64,000 nucleotides of DNA from NCBI GenBank assembly GCA_028023455.1, contig JAQFVV010001090.1:50297-114296 (forward strand), read 5' to 3'. The notes beneath the pieces are model-generated. The model was given only the letters and a program-made list of their open reading frames with translations. It ran no database searches and was not told the DNA's origin. Each line of letters starts with the position of its first letter. Position 1 is the first letter of the stretch. Positions 1 to 12,075 of this stretch are shown here, one piece after another. The position numbers and the translations under genes are program-made. Source of the stretch: Epiperipatus broadwayi. Taxonomy: Eukaryota; Onychophora; Udeonychophora; Euonychophora; Peripatidae.

Positions 1-660
1 GGAATCACTGTTTTTCAGCATTGAGTTGACAGCCCCTAATGGCTATTTAAATTAAATTTCAAAGTTTTTATTTTAACCAATTTGCCTTTATTCCTTAATA
101 TATTTTCACAAATTTAAATATAAGCTTACAAATGAAACCCATTCTTAAAAAAAAATGTTTCACCTTTACAAATGTATATATAAATTGAAGTATGTAATTA
201 GAATATTAGCTTTTTGACATTGCATAAATGGTTAGAATTCCAATAAAGAAAACTTGTTTTAACTTCATTTTTAAAATCAGGGTGAATTATTGTTAATGCA
301 TTGTAAAGCTATAAAATTTCTGTTTTAAAACAGGCAAAAACTCTATACACAAGCATAAGAGGTGGTGGTCAAGTGATGTTTATTGGTTTAATTATTAATA
401 TTATGACAAAAAAATAACAGCTATGGTGAATATGAAGTGATACATTTTTTCAACCAATCACAAGAACTTCCTGTTTTACATTTTCTCACTTGTTTTCTAA
501 TAACAAATATTTTTGAATAAAAACTGGCTTTGATCAAAAATAATCTTGTCAAAAAAGCAATATTCCAAAAATAATCACAAATATATAAACAAACTACAGA
601 AAATATAACACTCCCGGATATGAGAACAAATAAACTGTCAATTACTATCATTGTTAACTC
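1..660. other. AT-rich sequence, no feature seen
   Basis: A 76-codon frame on the minus strand (651-421) has no recognised domain or splice context. Confidence 0.4.
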
Positions 661-664
661 ATTT

Positions 665-1175
665 GTTTATGATGTGATGTGATGTATTGTGGCTTCTCCT
701 TAAACAAAGTCAAGAATATCTCAGCAATTATGCCCAGATAAACCTGTTGGCCACTTTATTTTCCATTCCCCATTCTAAATTTTCCCATATTCTGCTCCAT
801 CCCATTTCCACAACATAATCTTTGTCAACTCTATAACCTTTATATCTAAATCCCCTTTATCTTTTCCCAAACCCAGCATAAAAACCAATAATTCACTTTC
901 TGTATAATCACTTTTTTCATATTTATTCTTCCATAACTTCATTATATGTACCATTTCTGTTTTCAAGCATTTACATTCAATTAACAAATGCCTAATATTT
1001 TCTATTCCTTCCTTACATAATTTACAAAATAGATCACCCATTTTTTCCCATTTACATGTATATTCTCTTGTAGCTAAAAATCCTGTTCGAGCCTTAAATA
1101 ATAAACTACTTTCCTTACTATTATCATATATTAACTCACACCTAATATTCTGTTTATTTCTATATATATATATAT
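665..1175 (-). mobile_element. LINE family A, 3' fragment
   Basis: Minus-strand 3' end of a non-LTR retrotransposon. The reading frame at 1041-775 contains the C-terminal zinc-knuckle-like pattern FCKLCKEG, then HLLIEC, then KVIELTKIMLWKWD. This Cx2C...Hx4C motif is common at the C-terminus of non-LTR ORF2 proteins. The 3' end is a short repeat of GATGT units after TTGTGGCTTCTCC, the same tail as at 1176-1240, 9215-9240 and 60540-60580. It is truncated at the 5' side near an AT dinucleotide run (1160-1175). Confidence 0.75.
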
Positions 1176-1990
1176 ATGTAATGTTATGATGTGATGTATT
1201 ATGGCTTCTCCTTAAACGAAGTCAAGAATATCTCAGCAATTATGCCCAGATAAACCTGTTAGCCACTTTATTTTACATTCCCCACTCTAAATTTACCCAT
1301 AATCTGCTCTATCCCATTTCCACAACATAATCTTTGTCAACTCTATAACCTTTATATCTAAACCCCCCTTATCTTTTCCCAAACCCAGCCTAAAAAACAA
1401 TAATTCACTTTCTGTATAATCACTCTTTTCATATTTATTTTTCGACAACTTCATTATATGTACCCTTTCTGTTTTCAAACATTTACATTCAATTAACAAA
1501 TGCCTAATATTTTCTATTCCTTCCTTACATAATTTACAAAATAAATCACCCATATTTTTCCATTTACATGTATATTCTTTTGTAGCTAAACAATAAACTA
1601 CTCTCCTTACTATTATCATATATTAACTCACACCTAATATTCTGTTTATTTCTATATATATTTAAACTCTTTTTACTCTCCATACTATTTCTCCATCTCT
1701 CTAACTCCCTAGTCTTTATTAATAAATTTATTCTTTTATCCCATTCCTTACTACTATAACACTCAATAATCCTCTTAACACAATCATCCCATCTTTTGTA
1801 CAAATATACTGATATAAATTCTTTATCCAAATCTTTTGCATACTGCATTACCTTTCTCACCCATCTTGTTACCTGCCCTTTATTCATAACCCAATTAAAT
1901 ACTATTTTAGCTAATTGCAAGTGAGTAAATTTAAGCTGAAGTGATTGAAGCATTCTCACTAAACTTAATCCCCATCTCTTTACCCAGCCA
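1176..1990 (-). mobile_element. LINE family A, 3' copy with internal deletion
   Basis: A second minus-strand copy directly behind the first, in the same orientation. It encodes the post-RT region (frame 1959-1564: FNWVMNKGQVTRWVRKVMQY..., RRWDDC-like block, RRIIECYSSKEWD-like block) and then the zinc-knuckle region (1619-1293). It parallels the plus-strand copy at 59788-60144 almost residue for residue. At its 5' side (about 1940-1987) the sequence jumps from the post-RT region to the part just after the FADD motif (compare 59385-59420), so an internal piece of the RT is missing. Stops and frameshifts make it a dead copy. Confidence 0.72.
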
Positions 1991-2560
1991 TGCGCATGTC
2001 CTCAGAAGATCCACTGCGCCACCACACCGGCTTCTGTGGATAGCAGTTGTCACAATTTGAAACTATCTGTTTTCAAGTCAGCCATTTTATTTGTCATGGA
2101 TGTGTTCTTGTGTAAACATGACTTTTTGTGTGAGCTGGTTGAAATCCTGCTTAGCTGTATCCTTTTCGAATTTGTTTGAAGGTTCCACATTGAATAGGGA
2201 AGCGTGGCAGCAGGGTTACAATTGTTAGGAGGTAATAGGACAGATGAGTTGTAAGCTAATTACTTTGACATGCATATTTGAAGAGTTGTGGCAGACTGAA
2301 GTCCAGACACCTTCACACGGTACTGTAGTGAACTTTGAACTGTGAGCGTTGGGATAAAGTGCGTAACACAATGCAGCAGGCCGTATTTTTGATAGTCAAA
2401 CTAACACATAAGAATCCATATTAGAGTGGCTGATATAAAAAATAAATTCTATTCACCATTTTAAAATTCCTTGCCACTTGTCTAAATCAAATCAGTATGT
2501 CATAAAAATATATTTACATATATATTTAAGAGAAATATACAATATAAACAAGTTTTTTAT
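1991..2560. other. Unassigned sequence between LINE A and Penelope fragment
   Basis: Slightly less AT-rich sequence (around 1985-2240) followed by ordinary AT-rich DNA. I see no open frame, splice-bounded exon or recognised repeat. Confidence 0.4.
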
Positions 2561-2561
2561 T

Positions 2562-3045
2562 TGTGTTTATATGTCGGAATATATCCATCATTTAATATTA
2601 AATATTGAATGTCTTTAAAAAAAATTAACTTTATTTAAATTTTTAATTACATCCAGTGGTACTATTCTCTTCAGGTATTGCTGACCTAACCAGTAATAGT
2701 ACTAGCATGGGAATCGAACCTGAACTTTTAGATTATTGAATTTTATGATAACATTCTAACACAGTCTTCCTGACATGTTACCTTAAAATTCAATGTTTAA
2801 AAATCTTAAGGTCCAGTTTCGATTCCCATGCTAGTAGTGTCATTGGTCAGGCCAGCAACACATGAAGAGAGAATAATACTACCCAAAACGTTATGAATAT
2901 ACCATATCTGTGTGCTATTACTAATAGTTGAATGTAAATAGTTAATTTTTTCTTAAGACATTCAATATTAAATAATGGAAATACTCCAACACATAAACAC
3001 AACTAAAATGCCATCATCGCAAACCTTTAGGAAAATACTAACTTT
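2562..3045. mobile_element. Inverted pair of Penelope-like 3' ends
   Basis: Two arms, 2562-2765 (minus) and 2785-3045 (plus), are inverted copies of the 3' terminal region of the Penelope-like element at 45221-48398. Shared blocks include the tRNA-like box (CGATTCCCATGCTAG), GTCAGGCCAGCAACA, GAGAATAATA and the terminal part TTCAATATTAAATAATGGAAA. The plus arm continues into AACTAAAATGCCATCATCGC, which matches the left end of the 45-kb copy. Both 3' ends point outward with no coding sequence between them. Confidence 0.65.
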
Positions 3046-4005
3046 TTTTTACATATAAAATTATGCACAAACATTACACACATGTTTATATACCATTTAT
3101 AATAGAATGAGTATCTGTTAATGATTGTTAAATATAGTTGCATATAGTATAGGCTGGAACACTGGAAAATAGCAATACGTAATTGACTGCAACACAGAAT
3201 AATTTATGATCCTCCTTTTATTAAAAAATAAGCAAGTGAACAGAATTGTTCACCGTTAATAAGAATGTTAGACTACCATGTAATAAAAGGATGCGCTCTC
3301 TTAACGTCTCTTACGTGTAGTTACTGATTTCAATCGTTTAACGGGAGGGAAATGACCAGACGTATTGTGATTGGTCAGAGTAATATATATATACGGCAGC
3401 ATATAAATAACTTAAATAATCAAATTCTTTATTTAAAAATTAGTAAAACACAAATATTATTTCAATATTTATGTTTTCATTTTTATATTTAGAATATTTA
3501 AAACATCTACTTAAGAAGGTACATTTTAATGAATCATAAACAGAACAACTTTTAAATTATTCATGAAGATGGGGAAAATACAGTAATTACATTCAGGTTG
3601 ACGTCGTTTGACAGTCAATGATAAATTATTAGATTAAATAATTTCTTTTTTAATATTTAACGGTATGATTAAAGTTTTAAAGAATTTGTACATATTCCAG
3701 TATGTGGAAAGTGGATATTACTTAATAATAAACGTTTTGTGACGAGCAGGGTGATATAGAAAGGGAGATGGTTAGCACGCTTCTTAGTTAAAGCAATTTG
3801 TAGTGAAGGTTAGAAAAAAAATTAAGAAATTATCAACGGAAATCTGATATTTTTATTGATTGATGGCTCATAATATAAATATTTAAAATGTTCCTTTCTG
3901 GCAAAAGAAAACAAAAATGCACATCCGCACACATACAAACTGTCATTGACAATTATGATTAAACACAATCTTTGTCGTATTTAAATACAGGTATACTTTT
4001 AAGCT
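3046..4005. other. AT-rich sequence, no feature seen
   Basis: No convincing exon, repeat family or RNA was recognised here. Confidence 0.4.
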
Positions 4006-4268
4006 AGATATAATTAGAGGAGATTTGAACCCAGACTTTCAAGTTTTCTTTAATCATCTACTCCATCTTATACAACCGATACACACAGCCACATACATGC
4101 GAAAAAGACAAATAATCTCCAATATACGTATTTCGTGCTGAACTAGCGCTCATCAGTAAGTCCGGATCACCATCTCCCATCCACATATATAATCAGGGTT
4201 TGGTTTATATGAAAATAGCAACTTTTTTCCGCGTACAGTCTGGGTTCAAATCCTCTCTAATTAAATCT
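4006..4268 (-). mobile_element. Hammerhead-bearing element, family 1
   Basis: A compact copy of family 1. The left end has GAGGAGATTTGAACCCAGAC and the right end the inverted counterpart GTCTGGGTTCAAATCCTCTC, so the termini are inverted repeats containing a tRNA B-box-like GGGTTCAAATCC. A hammerhead-like core on the minus strand lies at 4115-4163. The element is shorter than the copies at 4698-5269 and 53901-54736, lacking most of the second arm. Confidence 0.6.
4115..4163 (-). ncRNA. Hammerhead ribozyme-like motif (family 1)
   Basis: On the minus strand: box 1 CUGAUGA (4156-4150), stem II 4149-4135 with one mismatch, GAAA (4134-4131), a self-complementary stem III AUACGUAU (4131-4124), and A as cleavage base at 4123 (AUA triplet). 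Core residues known to be needed in hammerheads are all present. Stem I pairing is poor in this copy (CUUA against UUGG), so activity is doubtful. Confidence 0.55.
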
Positions 4269-4681
4269 CGGGTCATATTAACTATTCAGGATAAATAAAT
4301 TATTTTTCTGGCTGATCATTTACCATAAGAGACCTAGCAAATGATCACAATGAAAAAATATTTTTTTCAGAATTGATAATAAGAAATAATTATTGTCTGA
4401 CAGTATTGAAATAAAATTGAAGATCTTTATTCTGCAGGAATTGATAGCGGTTGGAATGATGATGATATAAGAGAGACTATAGATGAGAAGTAGTTGAATA
4501 AATATGGACTGGTCTTCGTCTGACGGTAGAAAGATAATAGATGAAAAACGATACTAGTATATATACATAAAGATGAATTTTCTGTAGAAGTTACATGATT
4601 AATTGCCAACAAATCAATTTAAACTTCTTTCCGCTTATCACAAAACTAATATTTCTTAGTCATCTATTTTAGTGTATAATT

Positions 4682-4697
4682 TATGAAGACATCTAAA
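4682..4697. repeat. 16-bp target-site duplication (left)
   Basis: TATGAAGACATCTAAA here is repeated exactly at 5270-5285, bracketing the inverted family 1 element. Confidence 0.85.
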
Positions 4698-5269
4698 ACT
4701 CTCAGTGCCATCTTATATTGCTGACCCACCTGATGATACACATGTTGAAAAAATAAATAATCATCAATGCACATTTCGTGCTAAACCAGCACTTATCAGT
4801 TGGTCCAGATCCATCTCTACATATATACAATCAGTACTCAGCTTTATATTAAAATAACCAATCTTTACACTTTAATAGACAGGCTTCAAACTACTCCAAC
4901 CCACAACTCCTCAGCCTTCTTTTTCTTTGAAAATCTGATGATGGAATGTTCAAAGCCCAGTGCCAAGGTTGATGTTTTGTCATTCTGACCCCTCATGTAC
5001 AGGAGAATAATCCATTTATACACACATATGTTAATATAAAGCTGAGTACCGATTGTATATATGTGTGGAGATGGTTATCTGGACCAACTGATGATTGCTG
5101 GTTTAGCACGACATATGTGTATGGGTGATTATTTTATCTTTTCAACATGTGTGTGATCAGGTGGGTCAGCAATATAAGATGACACTGAGAGTTGTGAGTC
5201 GTGTAAAAGTCTGAGTTCGAATCCTGCATATATTACATATATAAATGCAGGTGTTAAGCCTGTACAATG
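4698..5269. mobile_element. Family 1 inverted pair with hammerhead motifs
   Basis: A 572-bp insertion bounded by the perfect 16-bp duplication. The two arms are inverted copies: minus arm from about 4698 to 4960, plus arm from about 5020 to 5269, 3' ends outward. Each arm has a hammerhead-like core (4806-4766 minus; 5083-5130 plus) followed about 60 nt downstream by a tRNA-like segment ending in GAGTTCGAATCCTGC, a near-consensus B box. Both ribozyme cores are damaged: box 1 reads CUGAUAA in the left arm and box 2 reads GACA in the right. The frame at 4800-4988 inside the left arm is not a gene. Confidence 0.8.
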
Positions 5270-5289
5270 TATGAAGACATCTAAACAAA

Positions 5290-7420
5290 ATAGACAATAA
5301 ATAACTCAATACAGGACATATTCCTCTTCAATTTCCCCATTGTATAGATAAATAGTAAAAAAAGGCATTACTCATCAAACTTATTAATTTTCGGATTGGG
5401 AGAATTTTCCAATCTAGTTTTATCTTTTAGATAAGATTAACAAAATATCCATTTATTGAACAATACCAAACTGTCAGTTGGATACTATAATTAAGCCTGA
5501 CTAATGCTTAAAAAATAGCTCAACTAGAATCGAATCTTAGCCATAGGCACCTCAGATGGATACACTAAATATATATATATATAACCCATCAAATCTATTT
5601 ATCAACTGAGTATATTTACCAACAAGAGAAGTCTTTTTTTTTTTACATGGAAAATCATGGCTGCAAATAACTTAATAACCCCATCTGAGATCTGACTTCC
5701 ACTCAGAAATTAATAATCCAATCAATTGATATTAAAAATCTTCACTAAACACGGAGAGCTTAAAAAATCGATGTTTGATAAACATTGTTGACTCTTTCTC
5801 CAAAATTAAATGAGGTCCTCAGTTTGATAGGGTAACCCATAATTTTTATTTCAACGATATAATTTACCAGTTGAAATTTGTTGTTTTTTCATGATATTTT
5901 TTTTTAAAAAAAAACAACTCAAGAATTTTAATAATTAACTTAACATTCAATGCAACATTACGGTCAGAAACTATATATTTTAGGGATCCCATTCTACCCT
6001 AAGTGTAAGTCCCTCTATCCTTCGTCTAGAAAGATTGATATCATCAAAGACGTCACATGATTTTCTCAGTCTAAGCACATGATTCCAATTGCATCTACTT
6101 CAGAGCCATCTATAGTAAGCTTCAGAAATCAGTGACACTAAATTACAAAGCTATACTATTCATATTCCAGACTGGTTACTGACTTTTGTTTTCTTCAGTA
6201 AGGACTTAGGATTCAAAGCTGGAATTGATGCATGTGCACATCTAGTAACCATCTTTTTTATTTTTAGTGCATCTTTTATTTCATTATATTATTCAAACAA
6301 ATGAAATTAAAAAAAAAAAAAATCTTTAGATTTTGTATCCAAATCAAGTCATTTTCATGGCTGGATTTATCAATAGGATAGAAAGTGCCAACAATCAGTG
6401 TAAACTGAGTTATTAAAAAATGTATTGACCAAGTTACAGATCTATATAATTATGAAAGTAAATTTGAGTTCAAAACCTAGAGATAAAAGGTGACTGCTTA
6501 ATTCATAAGTTTGAATCCTAAGTTTTTTAGTCAAGGCAAAAACTAGAAAATAGTCTGGGGATATGAATGTTATAGTAATATTATCTAATGACTATTAATT
6601 AGATAGGCTTACAGTAGACATTCTGAAATAGAATTAAGAATAAGTTGAGAGAATCATACTTCTATTGTTTTCAAATTTGCAATTAGTGCCAGTTTTTTTT
6701 ATTAAAACTACAAGATTATAAGAATAATACTTTTAGTTAGTAAATCTTTGTGGGATTAATGATATTTTCCAATTAAGTGTGTATAATAATTCAAAAATAA
6801 ACCTTTTTGTTCTGTCATAGGTTCCCATATTATTTAAAGCAGTCACTTGTAGCTGAAAATTTTAATAAATATTAAATAAGTATATACTTTTAATACCTGC
6901 TGACTTGGATGTATTCATATTTACAAACGCACTTTGTATATTAAATTTATTTTTAATGACAATATATACAATTATTTAAAATATATGCTTAATTTTATAA
7001 TAGTGCTGAATCTTGATACCATTGTAACCAGAAAAAATAAAGATTTACAAATTAGTTTTTTAATACAGATTTATTAAATGTAAATATTAAATAATAGTAA
7101 GGAGGGATTCTATATTAATAGAGACATCCATGCCATTAACAGAAAGGACACATGCTTCGAGATCTCGAAAAAATGGGCTACGTAACAATAGCTTATTTGA
7201 ATATTTACATTTGCATATATTTATTACACTTTTCATGAAGGCTATGAGTATGAGGCATGGTTCCTCGAAAACGTTCAGCCGATAAATTTTTAATAGTAAG
7301 TTATATTTTCTCTAATTAATAATTACAATTAAGTATTTTTGTTTTTACATATAAGGAGAAATTAAAACCATAATATCTTATTAAAGATTTTTATCACGTG
7401 ATCACCATTTCTTATGCTTG
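5290..7420. other. AT-rich sequence with one possible old repeat
   Basis: Mostly featureless. Around 6095-6255 there is a weak resemblance to the old family 2 elements (AGCCATCTATAGTAAGCTTC, AAATCAGTGAC, then TTCAGTAAGGACTTAGGATT), similar to 12425-12570. No exon was seen. Confidence 0.35.
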
Positions 7421-7424
7421 CTCA

Positions 7425-7622
7425 TAACTGTTATTAAAACAGGCAAAACTCCCCATATAGTAGTGCGACTCAATGCAAGCCAGAGTAATCAATGGATGCC
7501 AGAAGGCTTGTGCATAAAATCCCTATCTAGTGCCTACTCATCTAATATCCTTTTGGCATCCATTGATTACTCTGGCTTGCACTGAGTGGCACTACTGTAT
7601 GGAGAGTTTTGCCTGTTTTAAA
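7425..7622. mobile_element. Family 2 short inverted pair
   Basis: A near-perfect palindrome: AAAACAGGCAAAACTCCCCA at the left, TGGAGAGTTTTGCCTGTTTT at the right, and arms that both carry GCCAGAGTAATCAATGGATG. Only the 3' halves of the family 2 unit are present; the hammerhead part, found in longer copies such as 13065-13320, is missing. 3' ends point outward. Confidence 0.75.
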
Positions 7623-7639
7623 CATATTTATATTATACT

Positions 7640-7780
7640 AATAAAAATACAACAACTTTTATCTGCTATTTTTTAACTTCATTTTCTTATATAAATGCAT
7701 TAAATATCTTCCACTTTTATCTGCTATTTTTTAACTTCATTTTCTTATATAAATGCATTAAATATCTTCCACTTCACTAT
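7640..7780 (+). repeat. Short direct duplication
   Basis: A block containing CTTTTATCTGCTATTTTTTA and ATAAATGCATTAAATATCTT occurs twice in direct tandem (about 7655-7715 and 7712-7772), a unit of roughly 56-57 bp. Confidence 0.7.
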
Positions 7781-7784
7781 ACAT

Positions 7785-8000
7785 TTTTGAAACAAATGAA
7801 TAAACATGCACGAAATTACAAATAATCCCATTTTGTGCCGAACCAACACTCATCTCATGGCACAAGCCACAATCTCTTACAAATATCCCTATCATTTGTT
7901 CAGTATTGATCAATAGTAAATTGTTAAATTTTGTATTTAGAAGTGTCAAATTTACTTTACCCATAACTTTGACACAAACCAACCCAGATAAAGATACCAA
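7785..8000 (-). mobile_element. Family 1b element (diverged hammerhead relative)
   Basis: Minus-strand sequence matching the copy at 37330-37500: a hammerhead-position block (7866-7826), then upstream parts ATATCCCTATCATTTGTTCA, GAAGTGTCAAAT and TTTGACACAAACC. The ribozyme position reads GAUGAGUGUUGGUUCGGCAC followed by AAAA, so stem II is still pairable, but box 1 and box 2 are altered. Confidence 0.55.
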
Positions 8001-8100
8001 TGATTATCACTAATCATTTATTACACTAAATATTCTCCTTAACCCAGATAAGCTTTAAACCAGTTAAAAATTAATATATCAGTTTTTTAAACTACTAAAC

Positions 8101-8340
8101 ATCACATGATCACCATCTCATGCTAGCATATAACTGTTAGTAAACAGGCAAAAGCTCTCCATATAGTAGTGCCACCTTGTGCTAACCAGAGTAATCAAAG
8201 CCAGAAACTAGTCTGGGGATATTGGATGAGTAGGCACTAGATAGGGATTTTATGCACAAGCCTTCTGGAATCCATTGATTACTCTGGTTAGCACAAGGTG
8301 GCACTACTATATGGAGAGTTTTTGCCTGTTTAATATCAGT
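8101..8340. mobile_element. Family 2 inverted pair
   Basis: Left arm carries CAGGCAAAAGCTCTCCATA and right arm TATGGAGAGTTTTTGCCTG, both flanking CCAGAGTAATCAA-type sequence. The plus arm starts within the ribozyme, at CCAGAAACTAGTCTGGGGAT (8201-8220), so box 2, stem III and the GUC site remain but box 1 is lost. Confidence 0.75.
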
Positions 8341-8462
8341 TTTTTTGTTAATTAAGCAAAGCAGCTTATTTATCAAGACACTTCCTCTCAAAATTTTGTA
8401 AAACTTTCATATTTTTTTAAAAAAAATTCACTATGTAATAAAATCATACAGCTTTATAGTAG

Positions 8463-9044
8463 CAAACTCTTCATACAGTGGTGCCACCATCCGCAAGCCT
8501 TAGTAATCAATGAATGCAAGTAGAATTTTTGCATAAATCCCTATCTAATGCATACTCAAACAATATCCCCAGACTAATTTTTAGTTGTGGCTGTCAACAG
8601 TGTGGAGCCTTGGCTTTGAAAGCACTGCATGTAGATCTTAGGATCTAATGTGACTCTCCAGCAACAACAATTTACCTATTTATTTAACTATAAAGCTAAG
8701 AATCCATGATAAAAACATAGCAATGTTTTCAATCCAAGATCATTTATTTGCATAGTCATATAAATATGAACTCAGTTCAGTATCCATACATTTTGGTGCC
8801 TTTGATGTTTTAAAAACCACAGCCACCATTATCCCATAAGCAGGATAGGTATAAAACTATCAAAATATCACATGATTTAGGTGCAGTGCTCTCAAATCCA
8901 AGGCTCTTCACTGATAAAAGCCACAAGCTAGAAACTAGTCTGGTGATATTGAATGAGTAGGCAATAAGTATGGATTTTATGCAAAACCCTCCTTGCATAC
9001 ATTGATTACTAAGGTTTTCTCTTGGTGGCACCACTGTACTGAGA
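8463..9044. mobile_element. Family 2 long inverted pair
   Basis: Minus arm 8463-8700 and plus arm about 8865-9044 are inverted family 2 copies with a longer centre (8740-8860) that matches the 5' part of the copy at 45736-46190 (TGAACTCAGTTCAGTATC, then AACCACAGCCACCATTATCC). The plus arm has a nearly complete hammerhead at 8904-8950; the minus-arm ribozyme is degraded. Confidence 0.7.
8904..8950 (+). ncRNA. Hammerhead-like motif, G8-to-A mutant (family 2)
   Basis: Stem I strand CUCUUCA (8904-8910), box 1 CUGAUAA (8911-8917), GAAA (8931-8934), stem III ACUAGU, GUC ending at 8940, then UGGUGA. Box 1 has A at the position of catalytic G8, so this copy should not cleave. Confidence 0.55.
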
Positions 9045-9242
9045 AAAGATAAAGGTAAAGGGGATTTAGATATAAAGGTTATAGAGTTGACAAAGATTAT
9101 GTTGTGGAAATAGGATGAAGCAGAATATGGGAAAATTTAGAGTGGGGAATGAAAAATAAAGTGGCTAACAGCTTTATCTGGGCATAATTGTTGAGATATT
9201 CTTGACTTCATTTAAGGAGAAGCCACAATACATCACACACCA
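9045..9242 (+). mobile_element. LINE family A, short 3' end
   Basis: About 200 bp of the family A 3' end on the plus strand (GGTTATAGAGTTGACAAAGA, GTGGCTAACAGCTTTATCTG), ending in GGAGAAGCCACAATACATCA and a short ACATC-type tail. 5'-truncated insertion directly after the family 2 pair. Confidence 0.75.
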
Positions 9243-9721
9243 CATTACCATTATTAACAGCCTGTGTAAACATATGAAATAGTGGTCATGTTAAATTAAC
9301 ATAGTAAAAATACAAATTCAATTGAATTCTGAACTATATATATATATTCTAATTTTATTTTCAAATAGATGTGGTATATGCATATACTTTTTTTATGATC
9401 CTATGTTTATTATTTCTTTTAATGGGTTTTTATTCAAGAATAAATAAAAATATATTAATCATACTATACATAAACAAGCAATATTTAACAAATTTTTTAT
9501 GCACTTTACACAATGCAAATACAATATTTTATTGTTCTAAACATTCAAAAATAGCTGACAGTTTCAATTTTTCAATAGTCCTCCTCAGAGCTTTTTCTAC
9601 TATTTGAAAAAAAAGTTGAAAAACATTTAAAAATTTCATTATCATTTTTTTCAAAATTGTTTGCGAATTTTAAAGAAATTTATTGGCATTAGAAATACAT
9701 ATGTATACAAAGTTTTAATTA

Positions 9722-9819
9722 GTCAAGCGTTGGTGGCCTAGCGGTTAGCATAGCTGCCTTCCAAGCAGCCAGCCTGGGTTCGCTTCCTGGTCAATGCTTT
9801 GACATATATATAAAAAAAG
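9722..9819 (+). repeat. Minimal tRNA-Gly-like SINE
   Basis: A 71-nt tRNA-like cloverleaf at 9727-9797: acceptor GCGTTGG pairs with TCAATGC, D-arm/A-box region TGGCCTAGCGGTTAGCA, anticodon loop CTTCCAA (TCC, Gly) in a GCTGC/GCAGC stem, and T-arm GGGTTCGCTTCCTGG. It is followed only by TTTGACATATA and a short A run. There is no SINE body and no CCA, so it is a retroposed tRNA-like copy rather than a working tRNA gene. Confidence 0.75.
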
Positions 9820-9829
9820 TTTCAATTAG

Positions 9830-11610
9830 ATTAGGAATTAGAAAGTGGATGTACAAGATTTGATTCAGACCAACAGACAGAACAAAAAACAGAATAAGTA
9901 TATAAAAAAGATGATTTTAAATTAACACAAATGCATAATTAAAGCTATTTCTCCCCTTTAATAGTGATGGGTCATTAACCTCATTGGCATTGTTCAATTA
10001 CTATTAACCCACTGTACAATTTACTTTTCATATTTCATCCATATTTTATACGATCTTTTTCTGGGTCTTTGTTCAGTACAACATTTCAATTGTTTATTAT
10101 TATCATATTCTAACAGCATGTCCAATTAAGATGCTGTCTCAGTTTCTTAATTTATTCAATGAAATCACTGGTATTTGTTTGTTTTATTATTCATGTTATT
10201 CAATTTTAATATTTCCTTGTTAATACTATATATATGATTTCATATTTTGTCGTATGATCTGTAGTTTCTCTATAGTCCAAATCTCACATCTATAAATAAG
10301 CACTAATTTGTCTCATTTATTAAGACTTTTGTTTCAAGTATCATAGTTATTTTTTTCTTAATATTGGGAAATTTCTAGCAAAAACAATTGTAATTCATTA
10401 ATAATCTTATTTTTTGATAACCCAATTAACATTATTTAAATAGTATAAGTTTTATGTAATTTAATATTTTAAAATTTAAATATGTTATTAAAATTAGATT
10501 GACACTGCTATCTCACAACTTTATAAGAAGTCCACCTTGATTGGATAAAAATTAAAAATCTTATTCTAACATCAAAGTATTATTTATAAAAAATAATTAC
10601 ATATATTATTTTTTAGTATTCGGATATTTTGAACACACATTTTTTATTTCAATGTAAAACAGTCTATCAAAACAATATTGCCATATTTCCAGTATTTGAA
10701 ATGAAATTTGTATGCCTTATTAATCCTTTACAAGGTTTTTGTGTTTATGAAGATTGTATTTTTTTAAAAAGTAAGTTATATTTAAAAAAAATGGTCATTC
10801 ATCTATTTCCTTTTCTGCTTTAATTAACTGTAAATATTTTTTTGTGAATTAACCATAAATTCAATGAAAATATATTTTTAAAAAATGAACTGCCATCTAT
10901 TGATTATCAATGAAAACATACTAAACTGATATCACCATGGTGTGGAATTCAGCCCACCAACAGCGTTAGACTGGATAAATGATTGAACAATTCTGAAATA
11001 TTGCATTGTTATTGATATCTAACGTGTGTACAAAATTTGAAGATATTTCATTCAATAGAAGAATGTTATAAATCAAGATTTTAACCAAACAAACAAACAA
11101 AAAATTTTAATTAAATAACATTAAAAAATTAAAATTCTATATTAGTTTTCTAACAATTAATAAGATATTAATACATAAGTATGGTGCACAAAAAGGCATC
11201 ATCTATATGTCAATACATAAGTTAATATCATTATAGTCTCTTTTCTTAAATTGATCAAATTCCTATTATGATCAGTCACACAAAAGGTGAAATGAGAATG
11301 TATTAAAACAGGACTAAAAGTTTTAAAAGTTTGATCATAACTGATGATGACATAGGGACTAAAAAAATCAGGTGATATACTGTGAACACAAAAAACATAA
11401 AAAAAGATTTGCACTTTTATACTAGTTAATGAGAAAAAGGCAATTTCCCAAAATTCATCATACATCAAAAATATTGGATAAAAAATGAGTAATTAAATGG
11501 TTTTCTACTGCAAAAAATTTAAATAATGATTACAGTTTTAAAATATATCACAAACTTTGAATATCTGATGTTATAACATGACCAAGAGATCAGATAATCT
11601 TAGTTTACAG
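9830..11610. other. AT-rich sequence, no feature seen
   Basis: Several short open frames occur, but none has splice signals, codon structure or a recognised domain. No repeat family identified. Confidence 0.4.
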
Positions 11611-11614
11611 ATTG

Positions 11615-12075
11615 TTCCTCATTAGCACTACTTTTATGCCACCTAGTGTAAAATTTAGTAATCAATAAATGCCATATAACAATGCTTAATAAATTTTTAT
11701 CCTATGCTATCCTATCCGACATCTCCAGATCCATTTCTAGCATATGGTTTTCATAAATGAGGAGCTTTGAATTTAAAAGCAACATACTTAGATCTTTTTG
11801 GATCTAATGCAAATTTTCTTTAGGAGTCAATTTCTACTTTTTAAAACAAAAAGTAGAAAATGGCTGTTAAAAAAAAAAGGCACTTTAGATTCAAAAGTTC
11901 CAAATGCACCGTTCAAAAATCAAAACAGCTCCTCATTGATGAAAGCCATAAGCTAGAAATTAATCTGGGAATATTTGGATAGGATAGCTTTGGGTAAGAA
12001 TTTATTAAACATTACTATCTGGCATCTATTGATTACTAAATCTTACAGTAGATGCCATAAAAGTAGTGAGAATAG
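11615..12075. mobile_element. Old family 2-like inverted pair
   Basis: Inverted arms: ACTACTTTTATGCCACCTAG at the left, matching a GATGCCATAAAAGTAGTGA block at the right, with a central foldback TTTCTACTTTTT / AAAAAGTAGAAA (11847-11872). Both arms keep the ribozyme position; on the plus arm it reads UUGAUGA, AAGCCAUAAGCUA, GAAA (about 11940-11985), so C3 is mutated. Confidence 0.65.

Noticed and set aside
2330-2400. Possible CC-containing exon (GCTGC words) for the missing Ly6 C-terminus
   Set aside because: Translation gives no CCxxxxCN pattern.
9722-9800. Functional tRNA-Gly(TCC) gene
   Set aside because: Sequence is a good cloverleaf, but it shares the TTTGACATATA-plus-A tail with about ten dispersed copies, some with target duplications, so it is a SINE.
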